The notes beneath the pieces are model-generated. The model did no database searches. It saw only the letters and a list, made by a program, of their open reading frames with translations, and was not told the origin of the DNA. From positions 62,001 to 126,000 of the forward strand of contig CAXIWS010000275.1 in assembly GCA_964036195.1 (NCBI GenBank): DNA of 64,000 nt. The letters run 5' to 3'. Origin of the DNA: Sphaerolaimus hirsutus. Lineage: Eukaryota > Nematoda > Chromadorea > Monhysterida > Sphaerolaimidae. How positions within the stretch are numbered: position 1 is the first letter of the stretch; each line of letters opens with the position of its first letter. This document shows positions 10,802 through 20,856 of this stretch, one piece after another. The position numbers were made by a program, and so were the translations under genes.

Positions 10802-10857
10802 CGTAAATCAACGTATTAATTTAAAAATTTTTTTAAATTAATACGTTGATTTATGAC
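10802..10857. repeat. Inverted repeat at the left edge of the Penelope-like element
   Basis: AAATCAACGTATTAATTTAAA is followed, after a few A/T bases, by its complement leading into the pseudo-LTR. The arms are about 24 bp. The left arm is an inverted copy of the pseudo-LTR start. Confidence 0.75.
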
Positions 10858-11389
10858 GTCATTGTACCACTGTTGTCACTTGTTGTTACTGTATTTATAA
10901 ATAAAAAATAAATAAGACCAGTTTGCGGTCGCGTGTTGATATTATCTGTTGAACAACGTGATGTTGGTTTTTCCAACATTTTATACCTTTGCAAATTTAT
11001 ATTGATATCTCAGGTACACACTTGTCACAAAAAATATTCGTCTCAGATTTTCTAGCGCGCACGTCACTCGAAAATGACGAATGGAAATCACGAGCTGCCG
11101 CCACTGAATCCTAGAGTGATTACGCCGCGAGCATGGGGTGCGAAAGAGCTGAAAAGGTATGGCGGATGGAGGGTAAGTTAGCTAGGTAACTTTCTGGCTT
11201 GAACACGAAGTTTTTCGGTTTTAAATTTTGATAATTGTGAGCTGATCGGGTTGCGGCAGACAAAACGCTCAATGTACAGCGAGGTGCCGCACATGAGCGT
11301 TTTGGTGAACAGTTTGGATTAGCAACCATTCATTACTTTGTGCGAGGGACCAAAGGCGTCCCACCTGCCAAAATTACTTTTTAATTTGG
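10829..11389 (+). repeat. Left pseudo-LTR of the Penelope-like element
   Basis: Begins TTTTTTAAATTAATACGTTG and ends CTTTTTAATTTGG, matching 16371-16934 with a few substitutions (for example ATTCGTCTC versus ATCCGTCTC) and a 3-bp indel. It contains AATAAAAAATAAAT near 10898. The region after it (11390-11790) is non-coding leader with no feature recognised. Confidence 0.85.
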
Positions 11390-11793
11390 TTTTATCTGTT
11401 TCCGCTATGCTTCGTGAGGGAAGACCCAGAGCAAGCAGATCTGATTATACCTAGTCATTTTTGTTATAGTTTACCTTTTCTAGGATTGTATAGTGTTGTA
11501 CCTTTGTTTAATCTTGTTAATTACTTATTTAACTACTGATGCTTATACCTTGTGTCTCTGAGCATCAGTACTTGTTTTCGGGACCACATGCCTTGTGCCT
11601 CTGTGTCTCCCTTTTTTGTACTCGCATGCCTCTGGCCTCTGTGTGTACATTTTTACCACTTAAAAGCCTAACCAATAAAACCGAAAATAACAAAATTCTT
11701 AATTTTTCGCTTTTTTGATTTATAAATTCACATCAGTTTAATTTCAATTTTCCCCCCCTTTTTTTCCAGCCCACGCTGCCCACTTATGAGCAG

Positions 11794-12249
11794 TTGTGGG
11801 CACGCACAGTGGACATCGAAAGAGAGATAAGGGGTAAAAATTTAATTTTTCACGGTTTTGGAAAAAATCATAATTTCAAACGTGCTGATTGGAAAGAAAT
11901 TGCTGCCGAAATATTCTCTGCGTGCGGTTTTGACACAGAGAGTAAAGAATGGAAAGATATTTCGGAATTGCAAATGCGCGGGGGTGCCATTGTGTTCAAA
12001 TTTGGCCACGCTGAAACTTGTTCAACTATTATCCGGTCACCCCTACCCCCGGGCACTTTAATCAGGGGTAAAAAATTGACCTCGAGCAAAGATAAAACCC
12101 CCGAGGAAAGAGAATGGTCCAGTTACGCCGTCGATAGGTGTAACTGGTTTAATGACGCACAAACGGAATTTGACGCGCGGTGGCGCGATGATCAAGTGTG
12201 TAAATATTTGATATTTACATATTTATTAAAATGTTTTGTTTTTATTTAG
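11794..12249 (+). CDS. ORF1-like protein of the Penelope-like element, part 1
   Basis: 151 codons, with an open frame continuing upstream of the ATG. The protein reads like a nucleic-acid binding ORF1: an IRGKNLIFHGFGKN strand, then RGGAIVFKFGHAETC and a basic RGKKLTSSKDKTPEERE segment, reminiscent of the RNA-recognition fold in non-LTR ORF1 proteins. That is inference from the pattern only. The frame ends in AT-rich sequence (12199-12250) that starts GTGTAAAT and ends TTTATTTAG, so a ~52-bp intron is possible. Two further frames (12274-12615 and 12681-13142) continue the region. Confidence 0.5.
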   Translation: MWARTVDIEREIRGKNLIFHGFGKNHNFKRADWKEIAAEIFSACGFDTESKEWKDISELQMRGGAIVFKFGHAETCSTIIRSPLPPGTLIRGKKLTSSKDKTPEEREWSSYAVDRCNWFNDAQTEFDARWRDDQVCKYLIFTYLLKCFVFI

Positions 12250-12273
12250 ATGAATAATTCTTAAAAATCGAAG

Positions 12274-13142
12274 GTGATGTTGAAACCGCGTGGCGCCGAC
12301 CGGGCTTCTAAAGCGGACTGGCTGTTTTTGGCGGATTTCGAAGCCAAATTCAAGGATCAGATTGAGTTTGGGCGCAATAACCCAAGCGACGAAACGAAAC
12401 GCCGAATGGCCGGCCGCGCTAAACTTGGCAAACGCAACGCGCCTGCTGAAGGTGCCATGGACACTTCTGGAGCCGGCGCCTCTTCTAATTCGGCACCTAT
12501 GGCACCCACAGGTGCGCTGGACTCAGCCCCTCTGGCGTTGTTTACTGATATTTTACAAATTAGCCCTAAATGTGAGTATTTTCAGACATTTTTGCGACAC
12601 CTGATGGTAAACTGAATGTAAAAATATCCGAGAAAACACCGACGGACGTTTTTCAATCACCTGAAGTTGTAGAAGAAAATGTGGAAAATGCTGAAAATGA
12701 TAATTGTGATAATTTTGTGACGGTTACTCGAAAACGAGTGTTGGCTCGAACGGGTTCAACTCCCCACCCTGCAGATAAAGTGGGAAAAGCGGGCTCTGTG
12801 ACACCTAAATCTGTAAATTCCGTGAGCTCACCGCGCTGCAAAGGGAGGGGGTTCAATGAGTTTTTGTCACAAAACGGCACCCTGAGATCAACTACTTCTA
12901 CACCGGACTCTGTTGTATCCAATTCTTTTCATGATTTCAGGGGCCGGGGCTTTTCACCGGAATTCGCTAAGTTGAATGGTTGTTTGCGCGCAAGTGTTGA
13001 AAGTTTGGGTGAAATTAGTGTGTTGGATCGGGTTGGCACGGCGCCAAGGCGCAGTGTTAGATTGGCTTCCCTCCCAAATCAAGATTATCTCAACCTACAT
13101 ACAGGCGCACGCCCCAGGTTCCGCGGTGGAAAGGGTGGCTGA
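12274..13142 (+). CDS. ORF1-like region of the Penelope-like element, parts 2 and 3 (two frames)
   Basis: The first frame (12274-12615) is basic and Ala-rich (RRMAGRAKLGKRN) and ends in a Pro/Ala-rich stretch. The second (open from about 12600, first ATG 12681, stop at 13142) is Ser/Thr/Arg-rich with two similar KGRGFNEF and RGRGFSPEF motifs and a basic end RPRFRGGKGG, suggesting RNA binding. GTGAGTATTTTCAG lies at the frame change near 12572; it looks like splice signals but is too short for an ordinary intron. The frames may belong to one spliced or frameshifted gag-like protein. No domain is recognised with certainty. Confidence 0.4.
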
Positions 13143-13372
13143 TGATTGGAGTATTTATTTACGTTTTTTCCGGCACTCTGCTTAGGTGATATTTATATTT
13201 TACATTCGTTTAGGAATTTGGCATGCCCTTAGCCAGGTGTGCTAGTTTATTCGCTTAGATGAATTTATTTTTAAAAAATTTCTTTGTTACTTGTTGATAT
13301 CCCCAAATGGTAGACAAGCAGTTGCGGTGATCGAAGTGATTTTTACATTATTTTTCAACCTTATTTTTACGA

Positions 13373-16300
13373 ATGTCATTTATGAAAATGCATCTGTTGA
13401 TACATAGTCCCTTACTTTACAAAGACCCTGGGCAGCACAAAACCCCTCTTCCTATGGCAATTGAACTTGATACAAACTCAACTCAAAATGCCTTGGAAGG
13501 GATTCCGCTGTCTTATCGCATTTCCGGTCGTATTTTCGCTTTTCAAAATTGTCAAGATTTTTTGGGTCTGAAACGTTCAGGTAAACTTGCTTGGCAACTG
13601 GATCTGACCCATAATACCCTTTACTGTGTCGACAGATTGTCAGGGACACCAACACAGGCCTGCGGCAGGGGACGCTGCCTTACCTGCCAACAAATTGACA
13701 CATCTTGTTACTTTCAATCAAACGTCTCAAAGGTTTGTTTTACATTCGCTGACCCGTGTAATCCTACCTGCTGCCTTACCAAGAGGGTGGTATATTTAAT
13801 TAATTGTACCTGTGGCTTTCAGTATATAGGGGAAACTAAGCATAGTTTACATAAAAGGTTTTCTCAACATCGTAGTGCCATTTCACGTAAATCACACACC
13901 AATAAGTTGTATTCACATTTTACAAATAATGATAATTGCAACTTTAACAATGTAACAATTCGCGTAATTTCCAGAATTCCAGAATGCGATGAGAATTTTT
14001 CCTCAAAAACTTCACTTTTCACGGAAATAGAATTCTTTTGGATAAGGGTACTTTTTACCGCTTTTCCTTTCGGTTTAAATCAGAAAATAAAAGGTTTAGG
14101 CTTAATTGACAATGTAAATTTGAACAAGGATGTTAAATATTCACTTCCTTTTTTTGATGCTAGCTTTCCACGATTTCCTAGAAATCGACCTGAAACTTAT
14201 AACACAAATAAATACGTTTTTTCAGAAAACGACATTACTCAGTTAAATAGTCCTGCAGACGTATTTCAATTTTTACGTCATTTACCTAAATCAAAATTTG
14301 GGTTATGTGTACAACTTTTTACTAAATGTCGGTCGGAAAATACAATTTCAACTGTTATTTGGGATTGTCTGAGATATGGAGTTGAAGCTCGTAGACGCAC
14401 CTTTTTTGTAAAACTTAAAAAACGCGTTGAAAACCCAGTGTTTGTGAACCTTCAACATGACTCCCCCTCAGATGACAACATTGCCATATCGATTTTCCGA
14501 CAGAGGAGAATGTCAAAATGCCTAAATGATGCTCAGCTGAAACTACTAGAACGTGTGTCCCTGAAAGTTAGTTATGCAGCCCCGTTGGGATTAAAATTCT
14601 GTAATCACACTTCTTTTTTAAAATCATTGGATCAAAAAACAATTTGTGAGACTATGGAAAGAAAGTGTCCTTGTAAATGTAATTCACCCTTCTGGGACAG
14701 CAACCACAAACATATTTTAACTGGGGACATAAATATCGTGGATAATGCTGAACTTAGAGAGCTTTTCAGTTTTGGCACCAACTATAGAATTGCACCAGAA
14801 CCCAATATTTCACTGACATTTCACAAATATGTAGATGTTCTTAATCAATTAATTGTTTTGTTGAGTAACGTAGAAAATCAACAAAATAATTTGACCATTT
14901 TTCGCGAGCTTGGATTGAAGGCGATAAAGTGTAAAATGCGAACTTTTAACATTGACGCGAATCGCTTTAGAAAATATTCCCTCAATTCGGATTTGATAAA
15001 ATGTTTAGCAAAACTTCATGAATGGTTGGTAGTCACTGTAATAGATAAAGCGTCAAATACATATGCTTTTCAATGCAAAAAACTGTATCTGTTTCAGCAC
15101 TGTAAAGAGCTTGGTATTGTAAATATCACTTCAGATAAAACTAAATTTGGTAATAGCACTTATGTTTTTCATACTGATAATAAACAGGAAATTGAAAATA
15201 TTATGGAATCTCACCTGATGTTAAATAATGAGTTTGAAGCTGATTTAAAAAGATTTGAGCGTAAATTTCCACTATTGTACGGAATTCCGAAATTCCATAA
15301 ATCACCAATTAAATATCGCTTCATAGCAGGTTCAAAAACGAGCACAGTTAATGGGATGGCATGGATTTTACATCTGATTCTGGTGGACATTCAAAAACGA
15401 CTCAAGATGTATAATGAAGCAACAGTTGCCAATTCAGGTTATAATGGTTTTTGGATTGTTGCCAACAGTGGGGAAGCAATTGAAAAGTTAAAAACGGCGG
15501 GTGAAATTACTTTTATAGCTTCCTCTGATTTTTCCAATGCGTATACTACGCTTCCTCATACTGCAATTCGTTTTTGTATTTCAAGTCTTCTTAAATTAAT
15601 TATGAAAGAAAAAATTTATTCAATATCAAAAACTAAAGCTTCGTTAAAATCTATACATCAAATTTCAAACCGTGATAAATCCCTTTTTTCTTGCCAAAAG
15701 TGTATTTATCTGCTTAATACGCTGTTAAATGAAACGTATGTTTCATTTGGCCAAATGTTATTTAAACAGCACACTGGAATAATTATGGGCAGTTCTGTTT
15801 CCCCGGAACTGTGCAATTTAACTCTGGCTTATATGGAATTTGCTTTCATGAGAGATAAAAATAATAGCGTAGACGCTAAATATCTAAATAATCACGTTTT
15901 TAGATACATCGACGATACTCTTTACTACAATGTCCCAAGATATTTTGAAATTTCAAAGAAAATTTATGATGTCGCTTTAACACTTAATGAAGAATTATTG
16001 GACAATGGCAAAAGAGCTCATTTTCTAGATCTGGATATTACCTTAGATCCGGTGCTCAATATAAAACTCTATAATAAAACTGACGAATTCAATTTTGCAA
16101 TAATTTCAATGCCTTATATACATTCAAATTTACGAGAAAATGTTTGTTATAATGTGTGGTATGCTCAACTACTTAGGTTCTGTTCAATTTGCTTTCAGAA
16201 AAATGACGCAAATATCAGAATAAGTAGTTTATTGAGCATTTTCAGACATCATGGTTACACAGAAGATAAATTAAGGAAATACTTTTTTAGATTTTCTTTT

Positions 16301-16378
16301 AAATACACTAGTCTGCTTTATAAATACAATATTTTTAACAAAAGTGACATAGTTCAGTGGGCAAATTCAATTTTTTAA
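13373..16378 (+). CDS. Penelope-like GIY-YIG endonuclease / reverse transcriptase, 1001 codons
   Basis: ATG-initiated and intact. A Cys pattern (CGRGRCLTC near residue 97, then CNPTCC near 129) precedes a GIY-YIG nuclease: VVYLINCTCGFQYIGE at about 139-154, with following Arg and His in KRFSQHRS. The RT core follows: LYGIPKFHK and YRFIAGSK (about 635-656), SDFSNAYTTLPH (about 718), MGSSVSPELCN (about 805), the catalytic FRYIDD (about 844) and FLDLDI (about 884). This matches Penelope-like RTs, which lack RNase H and are related to telomerase RT. Canonical elements carry the nuclease at the C-terminus; N-terminal placement defines the Naiad/Chlamys group. The stop codon falls at the very start of the right pseudo-LTR. 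Confidence 0.9.
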   Translation: MSFMKMHLLIHSPLLYKDPGQHKTPLPMAIELDTNSTQNALEGIPLSYRISGRIFAFQNCQDFLGLKRSGKLAWQLDLTHNTLYCVDRLSGTPTQACGRGRCLTCQQIDTSCYFQSNVSKVCFTFADPCNPTCCLTKRVVYLINCTCGFQYIGETKHSLHKRFSQHRSAISRKSHTNKLYSHFTNNDNCNFNNVTIRVISRIPECDENFSSKTSLFTEIEFFWIRVLFTAFPFGLNQKIKGLGLIDNVNLNKDVKYSLPFFDASFPRFPRNRPETYNTNKYVFSENDITQLNSPADVFQFLRHLPKSKFGLCVQLFTKCRSENTISTVIWDCLRYGVEARRRTFFVKLKKRVENPVFVNLQHDSPSDDNIAISIFRQRRMSKCLNDAQLKLLERVSLKVSYAAPLGLKFCNHTSFLKSLDQKTICETMERKCPCKCNSPFWDSNHKHILTGDINIVDNAELRELFSFGTNYRIAPEPNISLTFHKYVDVLNQLIVLLSNVENQQNNLTIFRELGLKAIKCKMRTFNIDANRFRKYSLNSDLIKCLAKLHEWLVVTVIDKASNTYAFQCKKLYLFQHCKELGIVNITSDKTKFGNSTYVFHTDNKQEIENIMESHLMLNNEFEADLKRFERKFPLLYGIPKFHKSPIKYRFIAGSKTSTVNGMAWILHLILVDIQKRLKMYNEATVANSGYNGFWIVANSGEAIEKLKTAGEITFIASSDFSNAYTTLPHTAIRFCISSLLKLIMKEKIYSISKTKASLKSIHQISNRDKSLFSCQKCIYLLNTLLNETYVSFGQMLFKQHTGIIMGSSVSPELCNLTLAYMEFAFMRDKNNSVDAKYLNNHVFRYIDDTLYYNVPRYFEISKKIYDVALTLNEELLDNGKRAHFLDLDITLDPVLNIKLYNKTDEFNFAIISMPYIHSNLRENVCYNVWYAQLLRFCSICFQKNDANIRISSLLSIFRHHGYTEDKLRKYFFRFSFKYTSLLYKYNIFNKSDIVQWANSIF

Positions 16379-16934
16379 ATTAATACGTTGATTTATGACG
16401 TCATTGTACCACTGTTGTCACTTGTTGTTACTGTATTTATAAATAAAAAATAAATTATAAGACCAGTTTGCGGTCGCGTGTTGATATTATCTGTTGAACA
16501 ACGTGATGTTGGTTTTTCCAACATTTTATACCTTTGCAAATTTATATTGATATCTCAGGTACACACTTGTCACAAAAAATATCCGTCTCAGATTTTCTAG
16601 CGCGCACGTCACTTGAAAATGACGGATGGAAATCACGAGCTGCCGCCACTGAATCCTAGAGTGATTACGCCGCGAGCATGGGGTGCGAAAGAGCTGAAAA
16701 GGTATGGCGGATGGAGGGTAAGTTAGCTAGGTAACTTTCTGGCTTGAACACGAAGTTTTTCGGTTTTAAATTTTGATAATTGTGAGCTGATCGGGTTGCG
16801 GCAGACAAAACGCTCAATGTACAGCGAGGTGCCGCACATGAGCGTTTTGGTGAACAGTTTGGATTAGCAACCATTCATTACTTTGTGCGAGGGACCAAAG
16901 GCGTCCCACCTGCCAAAATTACTTTTTAATTTGG
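16371..16934 (+). repeat. Right pseudo-LTR of the Penelope-like element
   Basis: Second copy of the 561-564-bp direct repeat. Its first bases overlap the last codons of the RT ORF, and it ends CTTTTTAATTTGG at the junction with element A coding sequence. The 69-codon minus-strand frame inside (16665-16874) is identical to that in the left copy and is taken as a by-product of repeat identity. Confidence 0.85.
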
Positions 16935-18869
16935 GTCAACTTTGGCCTCCCTCCAGATCTTTTCCAGTGCTGAATCTTCAACAAATAAGCCGATACTGCA
17001 TCCTGTATCAATGCGCCCAGTGATCGGACATCCCATAAACATGATTGTGGCAATTGGGTTGGGGTTCACTTTGGGAATTTGGTTGGTGCTTTCTCTGGCA
17101 CTGGCCACCATTGGCATCCAATCTGCAAGATCTGGCTCATCCTCTGTACAGTTTCCCCATGACTCATTGTCTTCTTCATATTCTTCTTTTGTGCACCGGC
17201 TGGTGGCATGCTCCTCCTTGAATGGAAGACCAAGCTCTTCACACTTTTTCAGCATATGTTTCTTGGCATCATTCTCTGTTTTGCCTTGTCTCATTAGGGA
17301 CTTTTTGGCCCTCTCAGCCTTGTCTGCCTGGTACTCCGGAGACTTATTGTTGATGTAGCATTTGTTGGGGTCATGGGGCATGGGCGATGGATGCATATAG
17401 AATGTGCACCATGGTCCTTTGTAGGATTTTTGGTCAAAAGCTGCCCTGACACCACATGTGTCGGCATTCTGTGGACTCTGCACTTTTGATTCTACCTGCC
17501 CGTTGTTTCCGTATCTTGGACGGTTCCGCCAATTTGCCTGATCTTCCCTGCGCTGTTTCTTGACTTGTTCAACATTCAGTTGTGCTGCATCCATCATCGT
17601 GATGGCCGTGTCGAGGGTGCAGCTTTCCTCATGCCAGCGCTGCTGCCACATGTACCAGCAGGAGGCTGGGACTGCCAGTTTTGGGACTTCCGCAAACAAT
17701 TTTTTGCCAATCATGTGTTCTCGATCAAGGTCTGACATGGTTTCACTGACGTGGTAGAAATTTGCAGCCAAATGGGTGTGAAGTGCCGATACAGATTCCC
17801 TGGGAATGGCCTTTAAATTGTACCAATCTGTGGCTGAGTGGAGTTGGTGCTCGAGCCGGTATATGCCGGTTAACTTGTCGACCACGTACAGAACATCGTG
17901 CCTTCTACTGGTGCGGATCGCCTGGTACCGCTCACTGGCCTCGCCCGTTAAGCACTGCATGAACACATTGTTCCAAAAAAACTGCTGCTGGCAGTCAGGG
18001 ATGCTCATTGCTTGCTGGGTTACCATGTGCAGCCAGAATTTGAATGGGCCAGTTTTGCTGTCTTTGTTGCCATCAAACTTCATTTGCTTGCGGGCTGCTG
18101 CTGGCACGTGTCCAACCCCCATCTTGTCTTTAGGTGGGGGAATTTGACCTAAGGGCTGCAGGCCGTCCTCAGGGCGTAACACAAAGTTTTCAATGTACTC
18201 TATCAGTCTTTGCAGCAGAGTTCCTTCTGAGATCATTTGCAATCGATCCTCAGTTGTCCATTTCCATGGATCATCGCTGTGCTTCTGTTGTTGAGGCGGG
18301 GGGTGTGAGGAGCTTGCTGTCATGCTGTTAGCAACCATCTGGGTTAGTTGGTTAATTTGCTGCTGCTGGCTGTTAAACATCTGTTGCTGTCTGTCAAATT
18401 GTTGCTGGAACATGGCAGCCATTGCAGCCAGGTCCGACGTCTGCACTTTCAAGTCGGCAAATGGGGTGGGGGACACTGCAGGGGAGGTAGCATCCTGTGG
18501 CTGAATTCTTGGCTGAATCAGTGGGCCATAGGCTAGGGGTTCCTCATCACTATCATTGGTGGCATCCTGCCATTCTGGGTCCTCCAAAGTGATTTTGTCC
18601 TCTGAGACAGACTGGAAATACTTCTCCAACAGGCGGAGAAGCCGGCGGGCCAGTCTCTCTGTGCCATCTTTGCTGGCTATGGTGCCTTTTGGCCACCCTG
18701 GTTTCCGCCATTTGTTGATCAATTCAATTGCATTGACTAGCGCTGCCCCGTTGCGGGTGGCATTCCAATCACTGGCTTTCTGGCTGAGCTCCCGTTCCGT
18801 GTATGTCACGGGGTGCTGAAAGCCACTTGTGTCGGCTGCAGTTGAGCCAGTTTTGTATTGTCCTGACAT
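16935..18869 (-). CDS. Element A gag and first half of protease
   Basis: The open frame extends upstream to 18956 without ATG; the first ATG is at 18869. The protein begins polar, followed by a Gln-rich segment (QQQFDRQQQMF...) that may form a coiled coil, then a capsid-like alpha-helical region (KFWLHMVTQQAM, QCLTGEASERYQ). Next comes a Cys/His cluster, WCTFYMHPSPMPHDPNKC, in the place of the gag zinc knuckle. The C-terminal end is a retropepsin start with catalytic IDTGCSIGLF. The frame is then cut by the Penelope-like element at 16934; the protease resumes at 10795. A split protease makes this copy defective. Confidence 0.75.
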
Positions 18870-19033
18870 TTTCGTGATGTGGGGTCGCTCTTGTGGCGCG
18901 TTTGCACTTGTTGCTTCTGGACAGGTGCGTGGGCTGCTGTTGTTCAGCAGTGCCACCAGTTTGATTTGGGGGTGCCGCCAGTGTCGATATGGGACAGTCA
19001 GGGGCGGGTGGGTTCAGGCTCAATGTGTTTCAA

Positions 19034-19049
19034 GCCCATACGATCACCA
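19034..19049 (-). promoter_or_regulatory. Candidate primer-binding site of element A
   Basis: Directly after the 5' LTR (minus strand) the sequence reads TGGTGATCGTATGGGC. It starts with TGG at the LTR boundary as expected for a tRNA 3' CCA primer. I could not assign the tRNA. Confidence 0.45.
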
Positions 19050-19419
19050 TGTTGCACCCACGGGGCTCAGAGCAGTGGCAGTCTGTACCTGGGGTGCTAT
19101 TCGACTTCATGAGCCTCAGCAATGTGGAGCTGAGGTCACTTGGTGCCGACAAAGGCGAGGAGTGGAGGCATTTGGAGTGCGCTGTGGAATTATTTTGGCA
19201 CCGTCGCCATGCGACACGTTCCTCAGGTTGTTATATTAACTTCATTTACTGAAGTGCAAAAGAGAACAGGCAAAAGAACTGAACTGGTTAATGCACACAA
19301 ACAGCCATTTATAAAGGATAGGCTGAAACATAAAGTTTAGGGGTTCAGAAGTGAACCCAACACCTACTGAACTGCAGAATAAATACATGTAAATGATTCA
19401 ATGTAGTGGAACTACAACA
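19050..19419 (-). repeat. 5' LTR of element A
   Basis: 370 bp, TGTTGCACC to ACTACAACA, followed by target duplication ACGG. Near-identical to 9542-9914. Confidence 0.9.
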
Positions 19420-19423
19420 ACGG

Positions 19424-20834
19424 GATGTGGCTACGTTTCCCCTAGGTAACTCAGCCACAAATCCAACTCTACCATATGCCTTCCTGGGATCGGCGGCCAG
19501 CTGGGCGGAGTCGGTTGGTGTCTGCCGCGCACGCAGGAAACGATGACTACTTCTGCTTCGCGGGCCTGGGCTTTGTCGGCGGTGATTACACGTGTGGCCC
19601 AGAAAGCCGCGTCGTGTTCTGTGTGGGTGACTAATCTACTAATTAGGGCTCGCGCCTGCGCCGCATAGAAACACACAATTAGTAAACTAGCGGGATCCGT
19701 CAGATCCGCCCAGGGCAGGGTGGGGTCCTCTTTGACGGTGGCCACGAAATAGTAGTATAAATGAAGTATGCTTTGCAGCTCGGTCTTGTTGATGATCGAC
19801 ATGCCTTCTTTCGATTCGTAGCCCTTGTGCACCAGCGTAGATGACAGCGTGACGCCCTCCTCGAAATCGCCGGGCGCGGGCAACATGGTGGCGCCATGCA
19901 CTGCCTTGACGTTGTAGGCGCGCAGTAGTCCATGGTATGCTGCCACCGAGTTGGCCTGAATGAGCTGGCGGTGCCTGCGGAACACTGTTTCCAAGTGAAC
20001 CACAGGGCATAGTTGGTACTGTGTGAGCCTATCAATAAGGGTGGGTTCCGGTTTCAGGACGGGTTCCACCCAGTCCTGCACGTAAATCATACGCGTCAGT
20101 TGTTTACTGTCTCCAAATAGAAGTAGCATGCCGTTCACTGGGAGCTGGGCCGCCTGAACCACGCTAATTACTGCAGCGTCAGACGCTAATGACGCTTTGT
20201 CAACAATTACCGCACATGCACACACACTTTTTATACACGTGTCGTGGGCGGAGTCTAAAGTGACATGGATTTGACCGGGCTGCACCACTTCCAAAAACAC
20301 ACGGTGCAGCCTGACTGTAGCCCTGACATATTTAGACAGCGCCCTACGCAGCACCTTGCCCCAAAACCCTTTGTCAATTAAACTAGCCTCTCCAGCCCGG
20401 GCGCCCGCCACGCCTGCCTTGAAGTCGTCGAACGGCTGCTTGTCTCCATCGTCGGCCGTGAGGTGTGGCACTTGCTCTGTCAGCTGCGCGCGGATGATGG
20501 TGTCGTCCGTGCAGTTGTTGATGATCTCGTCTACCAGCTCGTAGTCTTTCTTGGCGCTGTCGTACTTTTCCAGCGCTGCAGTCCACTCTGGGCTGAGGCG
20601 GATGATGTTGTGGCCGGTTTGCTGTGCTAGGGTGTGCAGAGTTGGTAATTGGGTCGCTGGAGTGGTGCCATAAGTGGCATCACTTTCCCACATGGGACTC
20701 AAAACGTGCACCGGAAATGCCGCCCTTAATTTCAAAAAGTTCTCAAAACCTTCCAGTTTTTGCATTTCTGTGTGTCGGCCATGGCGATCCATTTTGCGCG
20801 CTCCCGCAACAAAACTTCTAAAGCCCCAAAAATG
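19424..20834 (-). pseudogene. Element G helicase, C-terminal half (second tandem copy)
   Basis: SF1 Upf1-like helicase core on the minus strand. Visible motifs in order: motif II as CAVIVDKAS, where DEAS is expected (Lys replaces the catalytic Glu); motif III LLLFGDSKQLT; ETVFRRHRQL (the motif IV region); motif V RVITADKAQAREAEVVIVSCVR; and the start of motif VI, GFVAELPRGNVATSRAK, continuing across element A into 9541. A 1-base-type frameshift lies between motif V and VI (about 19480-19535). 19553-20834 is an apparently exact repeat of 20857-22138, separated by 22 bp (20835-20856). Only this copy joins the C-terminus; the other joins the N-terminus. With motif II altered and frames broken it is unlikely to be active. 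Confidence 0.75.
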
Positions 20835-20856
20835 CGAGGAGATGCCGGGCATCCTC

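Larger units (their letters stand above)
10800..16934 (+). mobile_element. Penelope-like element with N-terminal GIY-YIG nuclease (Naiad-type architecture)
   Basis: Direct repeats of about 561-564 bp (10829-11389 and 16371-16934) flank an ORF1-like region and a 1001-codon RT ORF. Such head-to-tail pseudo-LTRs are typical of Penelope-like elements. At the left edge a short inverted piece of the repeat (10802-10827) faces the repeat start, another Penelope hallmark. TCAAC occurs at both junctions and may be a target duplication. The element lies inside the element A protease, on the opposite strand to it. The repeats differ at only a few positions, so the insertion is young. Confidence 0.85.
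9542..19419 (-). mobile_element. Element A: gag-protease-only LTR retrotransposon, split by a Penelope-like element
   Basis: Bounded by LTRs of 373 and 370 bp (TGTTGCACC to TACAACA on the plus strand) and the direct repeat ACGG (9538-9541 and 19420-19423). Without the nested element the body is about 3.7 kb and codes only for gag and an aspartic protease, with no RT, RNase H or integrase, so it must borrow a polymerase. It inserted into the element G helicase: the two flanks join in frame within motif VI. LTRs differ mainly by a 3-bp indel, so the insertion is recent. Confidence 0.85.

Noticed and set aside
16665..16874. 69-codon minus-strand frame present identically at 11120-11329
   Set aside because: It lies in the pseudo-LTR, and identity follows from the direct repeat; no start context or family supports a gene.
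17560..18819. Plus-strand frames with Cys/Leu-rich proteins opposite element A gag
   Set aside because: Shadows of the minus-strand gag, which has clear gag and protease motifs.
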